Positions 8,754 through 17,570 of a stretch of 64,000 nucleotides of DNA are shown here, piece after piece (the stretch's first letter is position 1; every line of letters begins with the position of its first letter). A program made the position numbers and the translations under genes. The notes beneath the pieces are model-generated. The model was not told the origin of the DNA. It worked only from the letters and a program-made list of their open reading frames with translations, and ran no database searches. The DNA is from Mesorhizobium atlanticum (lineage in GTDB: Bacteria > Pseudomonadota > Alphaproteobacteria > Rhizobiales > Rhizobiaceae): the NCBI RefSeq assembly GCF_003289965.1, contig NZ_QMBQ01000013.1:62001-126000 (forward strand). The letters run 5' to 3'.

Positions 8754-8933
8754 TGCTCCTCCCAGAGTCACTTGGTCAAAAAGCCGTCTGCAATCGCCCC
8801 CTTTTCAAACCGTATCGCAGAACCACCTTTCGTGCCAGTAAACTAACATACGACATCCGACACCGGTGCGGGTGGTAGCCCCATGCCGCATCACAGCCGG
8901 CAAAATCGCTGCTCCAGTCTTGGTCGCACGATC

Positions 8934-9392
8934 TCAAGCGCCAACGGATTGATCGTTGAGGCAGGTGCCGAGATTGGCAAAGAACTGGCCGGCGAGCTTG
9001 CGCGCGGTCGAATCGATCAGACGCCCGCCCAGCTGCGCGATCTTGCCGCCGACATCGGCCTTCACCGTGTAGGAAAGAACGGTCGCGGCCGGTCCGTCTT
9101 CCACAAGCGATACGTCCGCGCCGCCTTTGGCGAAGCCGGCGATACCGCCTTTTCCCTCGCCCTGGATGCTGTAGGAATGCGGCGGATTGAGATTTGCCAG
9201 CGTGACCTGGCCCTCGAAGCTCGCCTTGATCGGGCCGATCCTCAGCACGACCTTCGCCGTCATCTCGGTGTCGGATTGCTTCTCCAGCGCTTCGCAGCCG
9301 GGAATGCAGTTCTTCAGCACCTGCGGATCGTTCAGCGCCGCCCACACGGCGCCGATCGGCGCTGCGATCCGTTCCTGTCCGTTCATGTCCAT
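8934..9392 (-). CDS. coxG: CoxG, SRPBCC-family CO dehydrogenase accessory protein
   Basis: This 152-residue protein has the CoxG/SRPBCC (START-like) fold. It opens with MDMNGQERIAAPIGAVWAAL, followed by the family's NDPQVLKNCIPGCE segment. Long hydrophobic strands surround a ligand cavity. CoxG proteins recruit CO dehydrogenase to the membrane and have recently been described as lipid/quinone-binding partners in electron transfer. This homologue ends soon after the SRPBCC domain, without a long C-terminal tail. An AGGAGG site lies 10 bases before the ATG. It is the last gene of the cox operon, 14 bases after coxF. Confidence 0.87.
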   Translation of the reverse strand: MDMNGQERIAAPIGAVWAALNDPQVLKNCIPGCEALEKQSDTEMTAKVVLRIGPIKASFEGQVTLANLNPPHSYSIQGEGKGGIAGFAKGGADVSLVEDGPAATVLSYTVKADVGGKIAQLGGRLIDSTARKLAGQFFANLGTCLNDQSVGA

Positions 9393-9406
9393 TGCGTCGT
9401 ATCCTC

Positions 9407-10243
9407 CTACTTTGCCAAGCTGATATCCGGAATGCGCTGGCCGCGGCGGCGCTCGACGGTGATTTCGGCGAGGATCGACAGCGCGATCTCTTCGGGCGTG
9501 ATGGCGCCGATATCGAGCCCGGCCGGCGCCTTGACGCGGTCGATCGCCTCGGCCGCGATGCCTTGCGCCGTAAGCTTCTCGCGGAGCGACGCCATCTTGC
9601 GGCGGCTGCCGACAAATCGGTGATACTCCGCGTCGATCGCCAGGGCCGCCTTCAGCGCCGCCTCGTCGCCCTTGCCCTGGGTCGAGACGATCACGAAGCG
9701 CCGCGCCTGATGAGAGGTGTCGGGCGCAAAGCCGTCCACCAGCTCATCCGCCTCCGGCATGGCGTCGAAATGCGCCAGCGGCGCCGCCAAAGTGACGTGG
9801 TAGCCGAGCGGCCGCGCCTGTTCGACCAGCGCCTGCGCCACCGGGCTGGAGCCCAACACCACAAGCCCCGGCTTCGGCAGGACGGGCTCGACGAAGATAT
9901 CCATCGTGCCGCGTGACGGGCACATGTTCCGGGCGAAGTTGATGCCGTCGCGGTCCTCGCCCGGCTTGACGCCGAGTTCTTCCAGGAGGTTTTCCGGCTG
10001 GATCGAGACCAGGCGCGACTGGCCGTCGGCGAGTGCCTCGCGCGCGGCCTTCAGCGTCGCGCCGCGCGCGCAGCCGCCGCCGATCCATCCCGCCTCGATA
10101 CGACCGTCCGGCCGGATGATTGCCTTGGCGCCGGCCTTGGCCGCCGTGACCGACACGGTGCGCACGACGGTTGCGAGGACAAACGGCTCTTCCGCCGCCT
10201 TGAGCCGCGACATCAGATCCAGCACATCGACATGGGCGGTCAT
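9407..10243 (-). CDS. coxF: XdhC/CoxF-family maturation factor for the CO dehydrogenase
   Basis: This is a 278-residue XdhC family protein with an N-terminal XdhC/CoxI domain (AGWIGGGCARGATLKAA near residue 55). A Rossmann-like C-terminal part contains LVVLGSSPVAQALVEQA. The family sulfurates or inserts molybdenum cofactor in xanthine-oxidase-type enzymes. ATG 10243 is preferred over GTG 10258 because GGAGG is well spaced before it. The conserved Cys-containing MCPSRGTMDIFVEP motif is present. It follows coxE by 11 bases in the operon. Confidence 0.85.
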   Translation of the reverse strand: MTAHVDVLDLMSRLKAAEEPFVLATVVRTVSVTAAKAGAKAIIRPDGRIEAGWIGGGCARGATLKAAREALADGQSRLVSIQPENLLEELGVKPGEDRDGINFARNMCPSRGTMDIFVEPVLPKPGLVVLGSSPVAQALVEQARPLGYHVTLAAPLAHFDAMPEADELVDGFAPDTSHQARRFVIVSTQGKGDEAALKAALAIDAEYHRFVGSRRKMASLREKLTAQGIAAEAIDRVKAPAGLDIGAITPEEIALSILAEITVERRRGQRIPDISLAK

Positions 10244-10254
10244 CTTCGCCTCCG

Positions 10255-11463
10255 TCACAGTTTGGCTAAATAGGGTTCGAGCGCCGCAAGGCTTTTCAGC
10301 GTATGCGCGGGCGCCATGAGATCGACATGCGGCAGCGCCGCTCTGATGCCCGCGGCCTCCGGCGCATAGCCTTCCCAGCCCATCATCGGATTGAGCCAGA
10401 CGATGCGGCGGCAGCGGCGGGCAAGCCCGGCCATCTCGCGCCCCAGCGTTCTGGCGTCGCCGGTCTCGTAGCCGTCCGAGACGATCATGACGCAGGTGCG
10501 CGAATGGATGACGCGCGCTGCGTGCGAGCGGTTGAAGGTGGCCAGGCTTTCGCCGATCCGCGTGCCGCCCCCGGCGCCCTGCGCCAGCAGCGAAAGCCGG
10601 TCGAGCGCCCGCGCCACGTCCTTCTCCTTCATCGCGTCGGAGACATGGGCGAGACGGGTATGGAAGAGGAACGCCTCGGCCTCGCGGAACTCATCCAGCA
10701 CGCCGTGGATGAAGCGCAGGAACGTGCCCGTATACATGCTCATGGAGCCGGACGCGTCGAGCAGGACGACCAGCCTGAGCGGCTTCTCCTTACGCTGGCG
10801 CCTCACCAGGCTGACCGGCGCGCCGCCATGGCTGATGTTGCGATGGATGGTGCGCCTGAGGTCGAGCCTGTAGCCTCGCCGTCGGGCGCGATCGCGCCGG
10901 GTGAGCCGGGCACGCATCGCCCGTGCCAGCCGCGCGGCGACCGCGTGGGCCTCGGCGATGTCGGCAGGGTCGGACAGCTTGCGGAAATCGGTGCTCGCCA
11001 GCGTCTCGGCCCGTGTGGCGCCTTCGGCGCGACCCTCGCCCAAGCGTTCCCTTTCTTCCGGCTGGTCGCTCGAAGGGACTTGATCGAACGTTCCGTCCCC
11101 TCCCTTGCGCTCGGACGCCTCCTGAAGCGATTTGATCGGGGACCTGTTGGCGTTGGCGGGCGTGCCCGCCGCGGCCGCGCGCGCACGCACGCCCCTGCGC
11201 AGCCAGAATGCATCGAAGATACCGTCGAACTTCTCCCAGTCCGCCTTGCGCGCCGAAAACAGGTTCTTGAAAGCGGAACGAAGCAGGCTGGCCCTTTTAC
11301 CGTAGCCGGCTGCCAGCAATCTTGCGGCGTCCTGGCCTTCCTGCAGGCTGACAGGGAAGGAGGCTTCCCGCAAGGTCTTCAGGAAGGCGGCAAGCTTTGC
11401 CGAAACCAGGCGCGAGACATCGTCCAGCTCTTCCAGTGTGGGAGGCGTGCCGCAGCAGCTCAT
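10255..11463 (-). CDS. coxE: CoxE, von Willebrand factor A-domain maturation protein
   Basis: This is a 402-residue protein with a C-terminal VWA domain carrying the MIDAS motif DASGSMS. The N-terminal half is helical and basic, with an Arg-rich stretch (RLTRRDRARRRGYRLDLR). The start ATG at 11463 overlaps the coxD stop as ATGA, implying translational coupling; a longer frame upstream is rejected. CoxE works with the CoxD AAA+ ATPase as a MoxR-VWA pair. In Oligotropha, CoxD, CoxE and CoxF are needed for assembly of the Cu-S-Mo centre of CoxL. The same role is inferred from gene order. Confidence 0.88.
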   Translation of the reverse strand: MSCCGTPPTLEELDDVSRLVSAKLAAFLKTLREASFPVSLQEGQDAARLLAAGYGKRASLLRSAFKNLFSARKADWEKFDGIFDAFWLRRGVRARAAAAGTPANANRSPIKSLQEASERKGGDGTFDQVPSSDQPEERERLGEGRAEGATRAETLASTDFRKLSDPADIAEAHAVAARLARAMRARLTRRDRARRRGYRLDLRRTIHRNISHGGAPVSLVRRQRKEKPLRLVVLLDASGSMSMYTGTFLRFIHGVLDEFREAEAFLFHTRLAHVSDAMKEKDVARALDRLSLLAQGAGGGTRIGESLATFNRSHAARVIHSRTCVMIVSDGYETGDARTLGREMAGLARRCRRIVWLNPMMGWEGYAPEAAGIRAALPHVDLMAPAHTLKSLAALEPYLAKL

Positions 11464-12362
11464 GCCACCTTCCCCAGCAGCCGGTCGGTCACCGCGCGTG
11501 CCATGCGCGCGGAATCTTCTCGGGTCTTGAGCAGGCACATCAGCGTCTCATGCACGGTCTCCGGCCGGTCGTGCAGATTGTCGACCTCGAGGCCGACGAG
11601 CGCCGCCGCCCAATCGAGCGTCTCGGCGACGCCCGGCACCTTGCGCAGATCCTCCTTGCGGATCGCCTCGACCATGCGCGCGATCTGCAGCGACAGCGTC
11701 GCCCCGGCGCGCGGGATGCGCGCCATGACGATGCGCGCTTCGCGTTCGGCGTCCGGATAGTCGAGATAGTGGTAAAGGCAGCGGCGGCGCAGCGCGTCGG
11801 AAAGCTCGCGCGTGCCGTTCGATGTCAGCACCACATGCGGGATGGCCTCGGCCTTGATGGTGCCGAGCTCGGGGATCGACACCTGCCAGTCGGAGAGCAG
11901 CTCGAGCAGGAAGGCTTCGAATTCCTCGTCGGCGCGATCGATTTCGTCGATCAGCAGCACCGGCGGCGTCCGGCGACGGATCGCCGCCAGCAGGGGACGT
12001 TCCAGGAGATAGCGCCCGGAGAACACCGCATCCTCGATGCGGTCCGGATCGCTCGAGCCCTTGTGCGCCTCGATGGCCAGCAGCTGCCGCTGGTAGTTCC
12101 ACTCATAGAGCGCCGTCGACTGGTCCAGGCCCTCATAGCACTGCAGGCGGATGAGCTCGGTTCCGTGCACCGCGGCCAGCGCCTTCGCCACTTCCGTCTT
12201 GCCGACGCCGGCCTCGCCTTCGAGCAGCAGCGGCCGCTGCAGCAATTGCATGATGGCGATCGCCGTCGCCAGCTCGGCGTCGGCGATGTAGCCGGCTTCC
12301 GCCAGGCGACCGGCGACGGCATCGCGGGAGAGGGTGGCCATCGGCGGACGTTCCTCCACCAT
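11460..12362 (-). CDS. coxD: CoxD, MoxR-type AAA+ ATPase for CO dehydrogenase maturation
   Basis: This is a 300-residue MoxR-family AAA+ ATPase with Walker A GEAGVGKT near residue 53 and Walker B VLLIDEIDRAD. A sensor Asn lies in LTSNGTREL. ATG 12362 is used; an internal ATG at 12341 is an alternative start, with GGTGGAGG lying between the two. In Oligotropha carboxidovorans CoxD acts as a chaperone-like ATPase for insertion of sulfur and copper into the Mo site. It starts 9 bases after coxL and overlaps coxE. Confidence 0.9.
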   Translation of the reverse strand: MVEERPPMATLSRDAVAGRLAEAGYIADAELATAIAIMQLLQRPLLLEGEAGVGKTEVAKALAAVHGTELIRLQCYEGLDQSTALYEWNYQRQLLAIEAHKGSSDPDRIEDAVFSGRYLLERPLLAAIRRRTPPVLLIDEIDRADEEFEAFLLELLSDWQVSIPELGTIKAEAIPHVVLTSNGTRELSDALRRRCLYHYLDYPDAEREARIVMARIPRAGATLSLQIARMVEAIRKEDLRKVPGVAETLDWAAALVGLEVDNLHDRPETVHETLMCLLKTREDSARMARAVTDRLLGKVA

Positions 12363-12371
12363 CCTTTTCGC

Positions 12372-14792
12372 CTAGCCCACCGCCCCAAGCTCCCTCGCGG
12401 CCTTCCAGTTGCGCCAGTAGTCGTGCGGCATCTGGATGTGCGTGGAGCCGAGGAAGGAGAAGGCGTCGTTGACGGCATTGGAGAAGCAGGGCACGCCGCC
12501 GACATTCGGGCTTTCGCCGACGCCCTTGGCGCCGATCGGATGATGCGGCGACGGCGTCACCGTGTAGTCGGTCTCCCATTTCGGTGTCTCGACCGCGGTT
12601 GGGACGAAGAAATCCATGAACGAGCCGGTGGTGACGTTGCCGGTCTCGTCGTAATGGATCTCCTGGCCCATCGCTATGGCGAAGGCCTCGGTCAGCCCGC
12701 CATGCACCTGGCCCTCGATGATCATAGGGTTGATGCGCGTGCCGCAATCGTCAAGCGCGTAGAAGCGGCGGACCTTGTAGACGCCGGTGTCGACGTCGAT
12801 GTCCATGACGCAGATATAGGCGCCGAACGGATAGGTCATGTTGGGCGGATCGTAATAGCTCACCGCTTCCAGCCCCGGCTCCATGCCGGGCGGCGGCGAA
12901 TTGTAGGCGATCCAGCTGATGTCCTTCATGCCGAGGAACTTCTCCGGCAGCCCCTTCACGCGGAAGCCGTCTATGTCCCATTCGAGATCGTCCTCATGGA
13001 CCTCGAGCTTGTAGGCGGCAATCATCTGCGCCTTCGCCTTGATCTTGCGCGCGGCCATGGCGATGGCGGCACCCGCCACAGGCGTCGAGCGCGAGCCGTA
13101 TGTGCCTAGCCCGTAAGGGGCGGTGTCGGTATTGCCTTCCTCGACCATGATGTTGTCGGCGGGAATGCCGATCTCGGTGGCGATGATCTGCGCCCATGTC
13201 GTCTCGTGGCCCTGGCCCTGCGATTTCGTGCCCATGCGGGCGATGCCGGCCCCGGTCGGGTGCAGGCGGATCTCGCAGGAATCGAACATGGCGATGCCGA
13301 GGATGTCGCAATTCTTCGACGGACCGGCGCCGACGATCTCGGTGAAGAAGGACACGCCGATGCCCATGATCTCGCGCGTCTCGCCGCGCTTGAAGGCTTC
13401 GCGCTTTGCCGCCTGCTCCTGGCGCAGCTCGGCATATTTCACGCTCTCCATCGCTTTGCGCATGGCGGTGTGATAGTCGCCGGAATCGTACTCCCAGCCG
13501 AGCGCCGAGTGGTAGGGGAACTGCTCCGGCTTGACGAAGTTCTTCAGCCTGAGTTCCGCCGGATCCATGTCGAGCTTCTGCGCCAGTATGTCCATCGCCC
13601 GCTCGATGCAGTAGGCGGCCTCCGTCACCCGGAACGAGCAGCGATAGGCGACGCCGCCCGGCGCCTTGTTGGTGTAGATGCCGTCGACCGCGAGATAAGC
13701 GACGGGAAAGTCATAGGATCCGGTGACGATGTTGAAGAAGCCGGCCGGCCATTTCGAAGGATCGGCGCAGGCATCGAAGGCGCCGTGGTCGGCAAGCACA
13801 TGGACGCGCAAGCCGGTGACCTTGCCCTCTTTGGTCGCCGCGATCTCGGTCGTCATATGGTAGTCGCGCGCGAACGAGGTCGCGGTCAGGTTCTCGATGC
13901 GGTCTTCGACCCACTTCACCGGCTTGCCGGTGACGATCGAGGCGACTGCGGCGCAGATATAGCCGGGATAGGCGCCGACCTTGTTGCCGAAACCGCCGCC
14001 GATATCGGGGGCGATCACGTGGATCTTCTGCTCGGGCAGCTTGGCGATGAGCGACACGACCGTGCGGATGACGTGCGGCGCTTGGAACGTGCCCCAGATC
14101 GTCAGCTCGCTCTTCACCTTGTCGAAGGAGCAGACGCACTGGCAGGTCTCCAGCGGCGACGGATGCGTGCGGTGGTAGGAGATCATCTCCTTGATCGTCA
14201 CATCCGCCTTGTTGAAGGCGGCATCGGTCAGTTCCCGGTCGCCGACCGTCCATTCGAAGATGTGGTTGTGATGCTTGCGCGGCCCATGCGCGCCGTCCTT
14301 CTTGTCCTTGATGTCCTCGCGCAGCAAAGGCGCATCCGGATCGAGCGCCTTGAAGGGATCGACGAGCACCGGCAGCGGCTCGTATTCGACCTCGACGGCG
14401 GCGACGCCGTCATCGGCGGCATAGCGGTCGGTGGCGACCACGAAAGCCACCTCCTGGTTCTGGAACAGCACCTTGCCGTCGGCCAGCACCATCTGGACGT
14501 CGCCGGCGAGCGTCGGCATCCAGGCAAGGTTCACTGTCTTCAGCGTCTCGGCGGTGATGACGGCGAGCACGCCCGGCACCTTCAGCGCCTTTTCCGAATT
14601 GATCGACTTCACCCTTGCATGCGCGTGCGGCGAACGCACGAAGTCGCCATGCAGCATGCCGGGCAATTTGACGTCGTCGACATAATTGCCCTTGCCCTGG
14701 GTGAAGCGGATATCCTCGACGCGCTTCCTCTTGCAGCCCATGCCTTCCAGTTTCGCCTCGCGCTCCTCGCGCGTGAGAGACATGTCGTTCAT
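12372..14792 (-). CDS. coxL: form I aerobic Mo-Cu carbon monoxide dehydrogenase, large subunit
   Basis: This is an 806-residue molybdopterin-cytosine-dinucleotide subunit of the xanthine oxidase family. The active-site loop reads AYRCSFR with the copper-ligand Cys at about residue 385. This is the form I signature; form II enzymes have AYRGAGR. The catalytic Glu is in GAKGVGESP at about residue 760. Both match the Oligotropha positions closely, so the enzyme is predicted to oxidise CO with water to CO2. The ATG at 14792 overlaps the coxS stop (ATGA). The in-frame extension upstream to 15152 is coxS read in another frame and is rejected. Confidence 0.96.
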   Translation of the reverse strand: MNDMSLTREEREAKLEGMGCKRKRVEDIRFTQGKGNYVDDVKLPGMLHGDFVRSPHAHARVKSINSEKALKVPGVLAVITAETLKTVNLAWMPTLAGDVQMVLADGKVLFQNQEVAFVVATDRYAADDGVAAVEVEYEPLPVLVDPFKALDPDAPLLREDIKDKKDGAHGPRKHHNHIFEWTVGDRELTDAAFNKADVTIKEMISYHRTHPSPLETCQCVCSFDKVKSELTIWGTFQAPHVIRTVVSLIAKLPEQKIHVIAPDIGGGFGNKVGAYPGYICAAVASIVTGKPVKWVEDRIENLTATSFARDYHMTTEIAATKEGKVTGLRVHVLADHGAFDACADPSKWPAGFFNIVTGSYDFPVAYLAVDGIYTNKAPGGVAYRCSFRVTEAAYCIERAMDILAQKLDMDPAELRLKNFVKPEQFPYHSALGWEYDSGDYHTAMRKAMESVKYAELRQEQAAKREAFKRGETREIMGIGVSFFTEIVGAGPSKNCDILGIAMFDSCEIRLHPTGAGIARMGTKSQGQGHETTWAQIIATEIGIPADNIMVEEGNTDTAPYGLGTYGSRSTPVAGAAIAMAARKIKAKAQMIAAYKLEVHEDDLEWDIDGFRVKGLPEKFLGMKDISWIAYNSPPPGMEPGLEAVSYYDPPNMTYPFGAYICVMDIDVDTGVYKVRRFYALDDCGTRINPMIIEGQVHGGLTEAFAIAMGQEIHYDETGNVTTGSFMDFFVPTAVETPKWETDYTVTPSPHHPIGAKGVGESPNVGGVPCFSNAVNDAFSFLGSTHIQMPHDYWRNWKAARELGAVG

Positions 14793-15298
14793 TCTGCGGC
14801 CTCCTTGAATTCGGTGCCGTTCAACTTGGCGGCGGCGTATTGGATCGCCCTGACGATGTTCTGGTAGCCGGTGCAGCGGCAGAGATTGCCGGCGATTCCG
14901 AAGCGGATCTCGTCCTCGGTCGGGTTCGGGTTCTCCTGCAGCAGGCGATGCGCGCGGGTGATCATGCCCGGCGTGCAGAAGCCGCATTGCAGCCCGTGCA
15001 TCATGCGGAAACCTTCCTGCAGCGCCGACAGCGTGCCGTCCGGGTTGGCGATGCCTTCGATCGTGGTGATCTCGGCGCCTTCCGCCTGCACCGCAAAGAC
15101 GGTGCAGCTCTTCACCGACATGCCGTTCATGTCGATCGTGCAAGCGCCGCAATGCGTCGTCTCGCAGCCGATATGCGGACCGGTGAGCTGCAGGTTCTCG
15201 CGGATGAAATGGATGAGCAGCGTGCGCGGCTCGACCAGCCCTTCCACCGGCTGGCCGTTCACCGTCATGCTGACCTGGGTCTTCTTGGCCTGGGCCAT
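14789..15298 (-). CDS. coxS: CO dehydrogenase small subunit (two 2Fe-2S clusters)
   Basis: This 169-residue iron-sulfur subunit has a ferredoxin-like N-terminal cluster (CETTHCGAC and a later Cys). Its C-terminal helical domain carries CGFCTPGMI and NLCRCTGYQNIV for the second cluster. It relays electrons from the Mo site of CoxL to the FAD of CoxM. It follows coxM by 12 bases and overlaps coxL by 4, so the M-S-L order and coupling match known form I operons. Confidence 0.96.
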   Translation of the reverse strand: MAQAKKTQVSMTVNGQPVEGLVEPRTLLIHFIRENLQLTGPHIGCETTHCGACTIDMNGMSVKSCTVFAVQAEGAEITTIEGIANPDGTLSALQEGFRMMHGLQCGFCTPGMITRAHRLLQENPNPTEDEIRFGIAGNLCRCTGYQNIVRAIQYAAAKLNGTEFKEAAE

Positions 15299-15310
15299 CG
15301 ATGTTCCTCC

Positions 15311-16174
15311 CTAGCGAGCGACGGCGGCGGCGCGCTTCAGCGCCCGCTCGACCATGATGCCGCCGACATGTTTGCGGTATTCCGGCGGCCCGCGCCCGTC
15401 GCCGGCCGGGCTCATGATCGCCCTGGCCGCTTCGGCCGCCTTCTTCAGCGACGCATCGTCGAGCGTCGTGCCGATCACGGCTGCCGCCGCGTCGTCGGCC
15501 AGCAGCGCCGTCTCGGCAAGATTGGTGAGGCCGATCGAGCAGGTCGCCACCTTGCCGCCCGCCATGGTCAGCACCACGGCGGCGGCTGCTGTCGCATAGT
15601 CGCCAATCTTGCGTTTCAGCTTCTCGTAAGCGTAGCCGTGGCCGGCCGGCAGCACCGGGATCGAGACAGAGGTGAGGATCTCGCCCGGCTCGATGGCGGT
15701 GAAATATGCGCCCTGGTAGAACTCGCTCGCGGCGACCGTGCGGCTGCCACTTGGCCCCTCCAGCGTGTACTCGGCGCCGAGCGTCAGCATCAGGGCCGGC
15801 ATATCGTTGCCGGGATCGCCGTTGGCGACGTTGCCGCCGATGGTGCCGCGGTAGCGCACCTGGGGGTCGGCGATCAGCAGGGCTGTCTCGCGCAGGATCG
15901 GCACAGCGGAGGCGATCGTCTCGGACGCCAGCAGTTCATGCTGGGTGATCATGGCGCCGATGACGATGCGGTCGCCGTCGCGAACGATCCCTTTCAGGGC
16001 GCCGATGCCGGCGAGATCAACGAGGTGGTCGGGCGTGGCGAGCCTCAGCTTCATCATCGGAATGAGGCTGTGGCCACCGGCCAGCGGCCGCGCTTCGTCG
16101 CCCAGTTCGGCGAGCAGCTTGATGGCATCCGCGACGGAGTCGGGCCGATGATAGTCGAATGGTCCCGGGATCAT
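15311..16174 (-). CDS. coxM: CO dehydrogenase medium subunit (FAD-binding)
   Basis: This is a 287-residue FAD subunit of the xanthine dehydrogenase FadI type. FAD-contact motifs AGGHSLIPMMKLR near residue 32 and TIGGNVANGDPGND near residue 111 are intact. The ATG at 16174 has GAGGAGGAAAC upstream. It is the first gene of the cox operon. Its 163-base leader separates it from the MHYT-LytTR regulator gene and contains the phased direct repeats listed separately. Confidence 0.95.
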   Translation of the reverse strand: MIPGPFDYHRPDSVADAIKLLAELGDEARPLAGGHSLIPMMKLRLATPDHLVDLAGIGALKGIVRDGDRIVIGAMITQHELLASETIASAVPILRETALLIADPQVRYRGTIGGNVANGDPGNDMPALMLTLGAEYTLEGPSGSRTVAASEFYQGAYFTAIEPGEILTSVSIPVLPAGHGYAYEKLKRKIGDYATAAAAVVLTMAGGKVATCSIGLTNLAETALLADDAAAAVIGTTLDDASLKKAAEAARAIMSPAGDGRGPPEYRKHVGGIMVERALKRAAAVAR

Positions 16175-16275
16175 GTTTCCTCCTCTTGGTCCGCGTTGCT
16201 CCGCTCTCTGTGATCGGACCCGGACTGTTTTGAGGGGAGGCTGATGCGAGGCGTTGCCGGCTTCAAGGCAGGCCG

Positions 16276-16333
16276 GACGAATGGGTCACGAAAGGTCGGA
16301 TTTCACACGAAAGGCGGCTTTTGCCGCACGAAA
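16276..16333 (-). promoter_or_regulatory. putative LytTR/RcoM-like operator, phased TTTCGTG direct repeats upstream of coxM
   Basis: Read on the minus strand, TTTCGTG occurs three times, at 16333-16327, 16312-16306 and 16293-16287. Start-to-start spacings are 21 and 19 bases. A fourth weaker copy (ATTCGTC) lies at 16282-16276. All are on the same strand and face of the helix, ending about 100 bases before the coxM ATG. LytTR regulators bind direct repeats about 21 bases apart, and the CO sensor RcoM binds triplets of TTnnnG sites with that period. The adjacent upstream gene encodes an MHYT-LytTR protein. Binding is inferred; the repeats are seen directly. Confidence 0.6.
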
Positions 16334-16337
16334 TGCG

Positions 16338-17570
16338 TCAGGCCGACTGACCTTCCTTCGGCAGAGCCGCTCCCCGCGCGTGCCGCTTGAGAAGGCCGAG
16401 CCTCGCCCTCAACTCGGCGACGCGGGCGCGGCTTACCGGCACCAGGTGCGGCGCCGCGCCGTCGAGCTCGACGACGGCGCCGTCACCTTCCTTGCGCATC
16501 AGCACGACATGAGCGACCGAGATGATGTGGCTTCGGTGGACGCGCATGAAGCGCGACGGGTCGAGTTGGGATTCCGCTTCCGAGATCGACCACGGGCTCA
16601 TGCGCTCGCGGGTCCCGTCATGGAGGAGCGTGTAATGGGCGTCGGCGCGAATGCTGCGTATCTCGTCATCCTCGACGAAATGCGTACCGTCGACACCTTC
16701 GACGGGCAGGCGCGTTGCCAGTGGCAGCGGCGGTTGCCCCAGGCCATGCAGCGGCAGCGGCCGCTTTGCCCGCGAGCCCAGCGGATCGTCGCCGCCAGGC
16801 AGTTCCCGCGTGGCATCCACGGCGCCAGACTCCCCCAGCCATCCGGGTGAGGTCGCGGTGGAGCGCTGCTGCGATTCCGGCACCAGGAAGAGCAGGAACC
16901 CGGCGACGACAAGGAATGAAAGGAGCGAGACGATCAACGCCAGGATCTGCGGCGAGGCGGTGAGACCATCCATGCCCTCGCCAGCCGAAGGCATCATGTG
17001 CATGCCATACATGGCGGTGTAGTGCATGCCCGACACGGCAAAGCCGAAGGCGACCGCGCTGAGCGCGAGCCGCATGCCGCCTTGCCGGGCAAGAAGTATC
17101 CGCAGTCCGCCATAGGCGGTGCCGACGGCGATCAGCACCGAAACCAGCATCATCATTTGGTCGTGATGGATGTGGAACGGACCGGCAAGTCCGTGAATGC
17201 CGACATAGTGCATCGAGACGATGCCGGTACCGAGCAGCAGCGCCGAGGCGATGACGCGGCTGCCGGAGGGCTCGCCGATGGACACGAAGAACAGTGAAAC
17301 GCCGACCACGAGAGCGCAGATCAGGAACGAAACGATGGTCGGCAGAACGAGATAGGTGGTGCCCGCGGGCAGCGGCGCCGCCAACACCCCGATGAAGTGC
17401 ATGGTCCAGATGCCGACTGCCAGGAAGAAGGCGGCGCCGGCCAACAGAAACCGGCGGCTCGCGCCGGGCGCGCCGCGCACACGGGCTGCCAACCCGAAAC
17501 CTGTATATCCTCCCAGGATCGCGATCACCACCGAGAGCGCGACCAGATAAGGGTTGTGCCCTTCAAACAT
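16338..17570 (-). CDS. coxC/coxH-like MHYT membrane sensor with LytTR DNA-binding domain
   Basis: This is a protein of about 410 residues. Seven or so N-terminal membrane helices carry the three MHYT-family signatures (TMHFIGV, SMHYVGI, GMHYTAM) at intervals of about 60 residues. After a linker, a C-terminal LytTR DNA-binding domain follows (RSIRADAHYTLLHDG, RFMRVHRSHIISV). CoxC and CoxH of Oligotropha have exactly this architecture, and MHYT domains are thought to bind copper and sense CO, O2 or NO. ATG 17570 is chosen so that the first helix starts near residue 8, as in homologues; a GTG at 17597 is also in frame. It lies just upstream of the cox operon and probably controls it. Confidence 0.87.
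   Translation of the reverse strand: MFEGHNPYLVALSVVIAILGGYTGFGLAARVRGAPGASRRFLLAGAAFFLAVGIWTMHFIGVLAAPLPAGTTYLVLPTIVSFLICALVVGVSLFFVSIGEPSGSRVIASALLLGTGIVSMHYVGIHGLAGPFHIHHDQMMMLVSVLIAVGTAYGGLRILLARQGGMRLALSAVAFGFAVSGMHYTAMYGMHMMPSAGEGMDGLTASPQILALIVSLLSFLVVAGFLLFLVPESQQRSTATSPGWLGESGAVDATRELPGGDDPLGSRAKRPLPLHGLGQPPLPLATRLPVEGVDGTHFVEDDEIRSIRADAHYTLLHDGTRERMSPWSISEAESQLDPSRFMRVHRSHIISVAHVVLMRKEGDGAVVELDGAAPHLVPVSRARVAELRARLGLLKRHARGAALPKEGQSA

Noticed and set aside
14793..15152. N-terminal extension of coxL
   Set aside because: It is coxS read in another frame; the ATG at 14792 overlapping the coxS stop gives the normal CoxL start.
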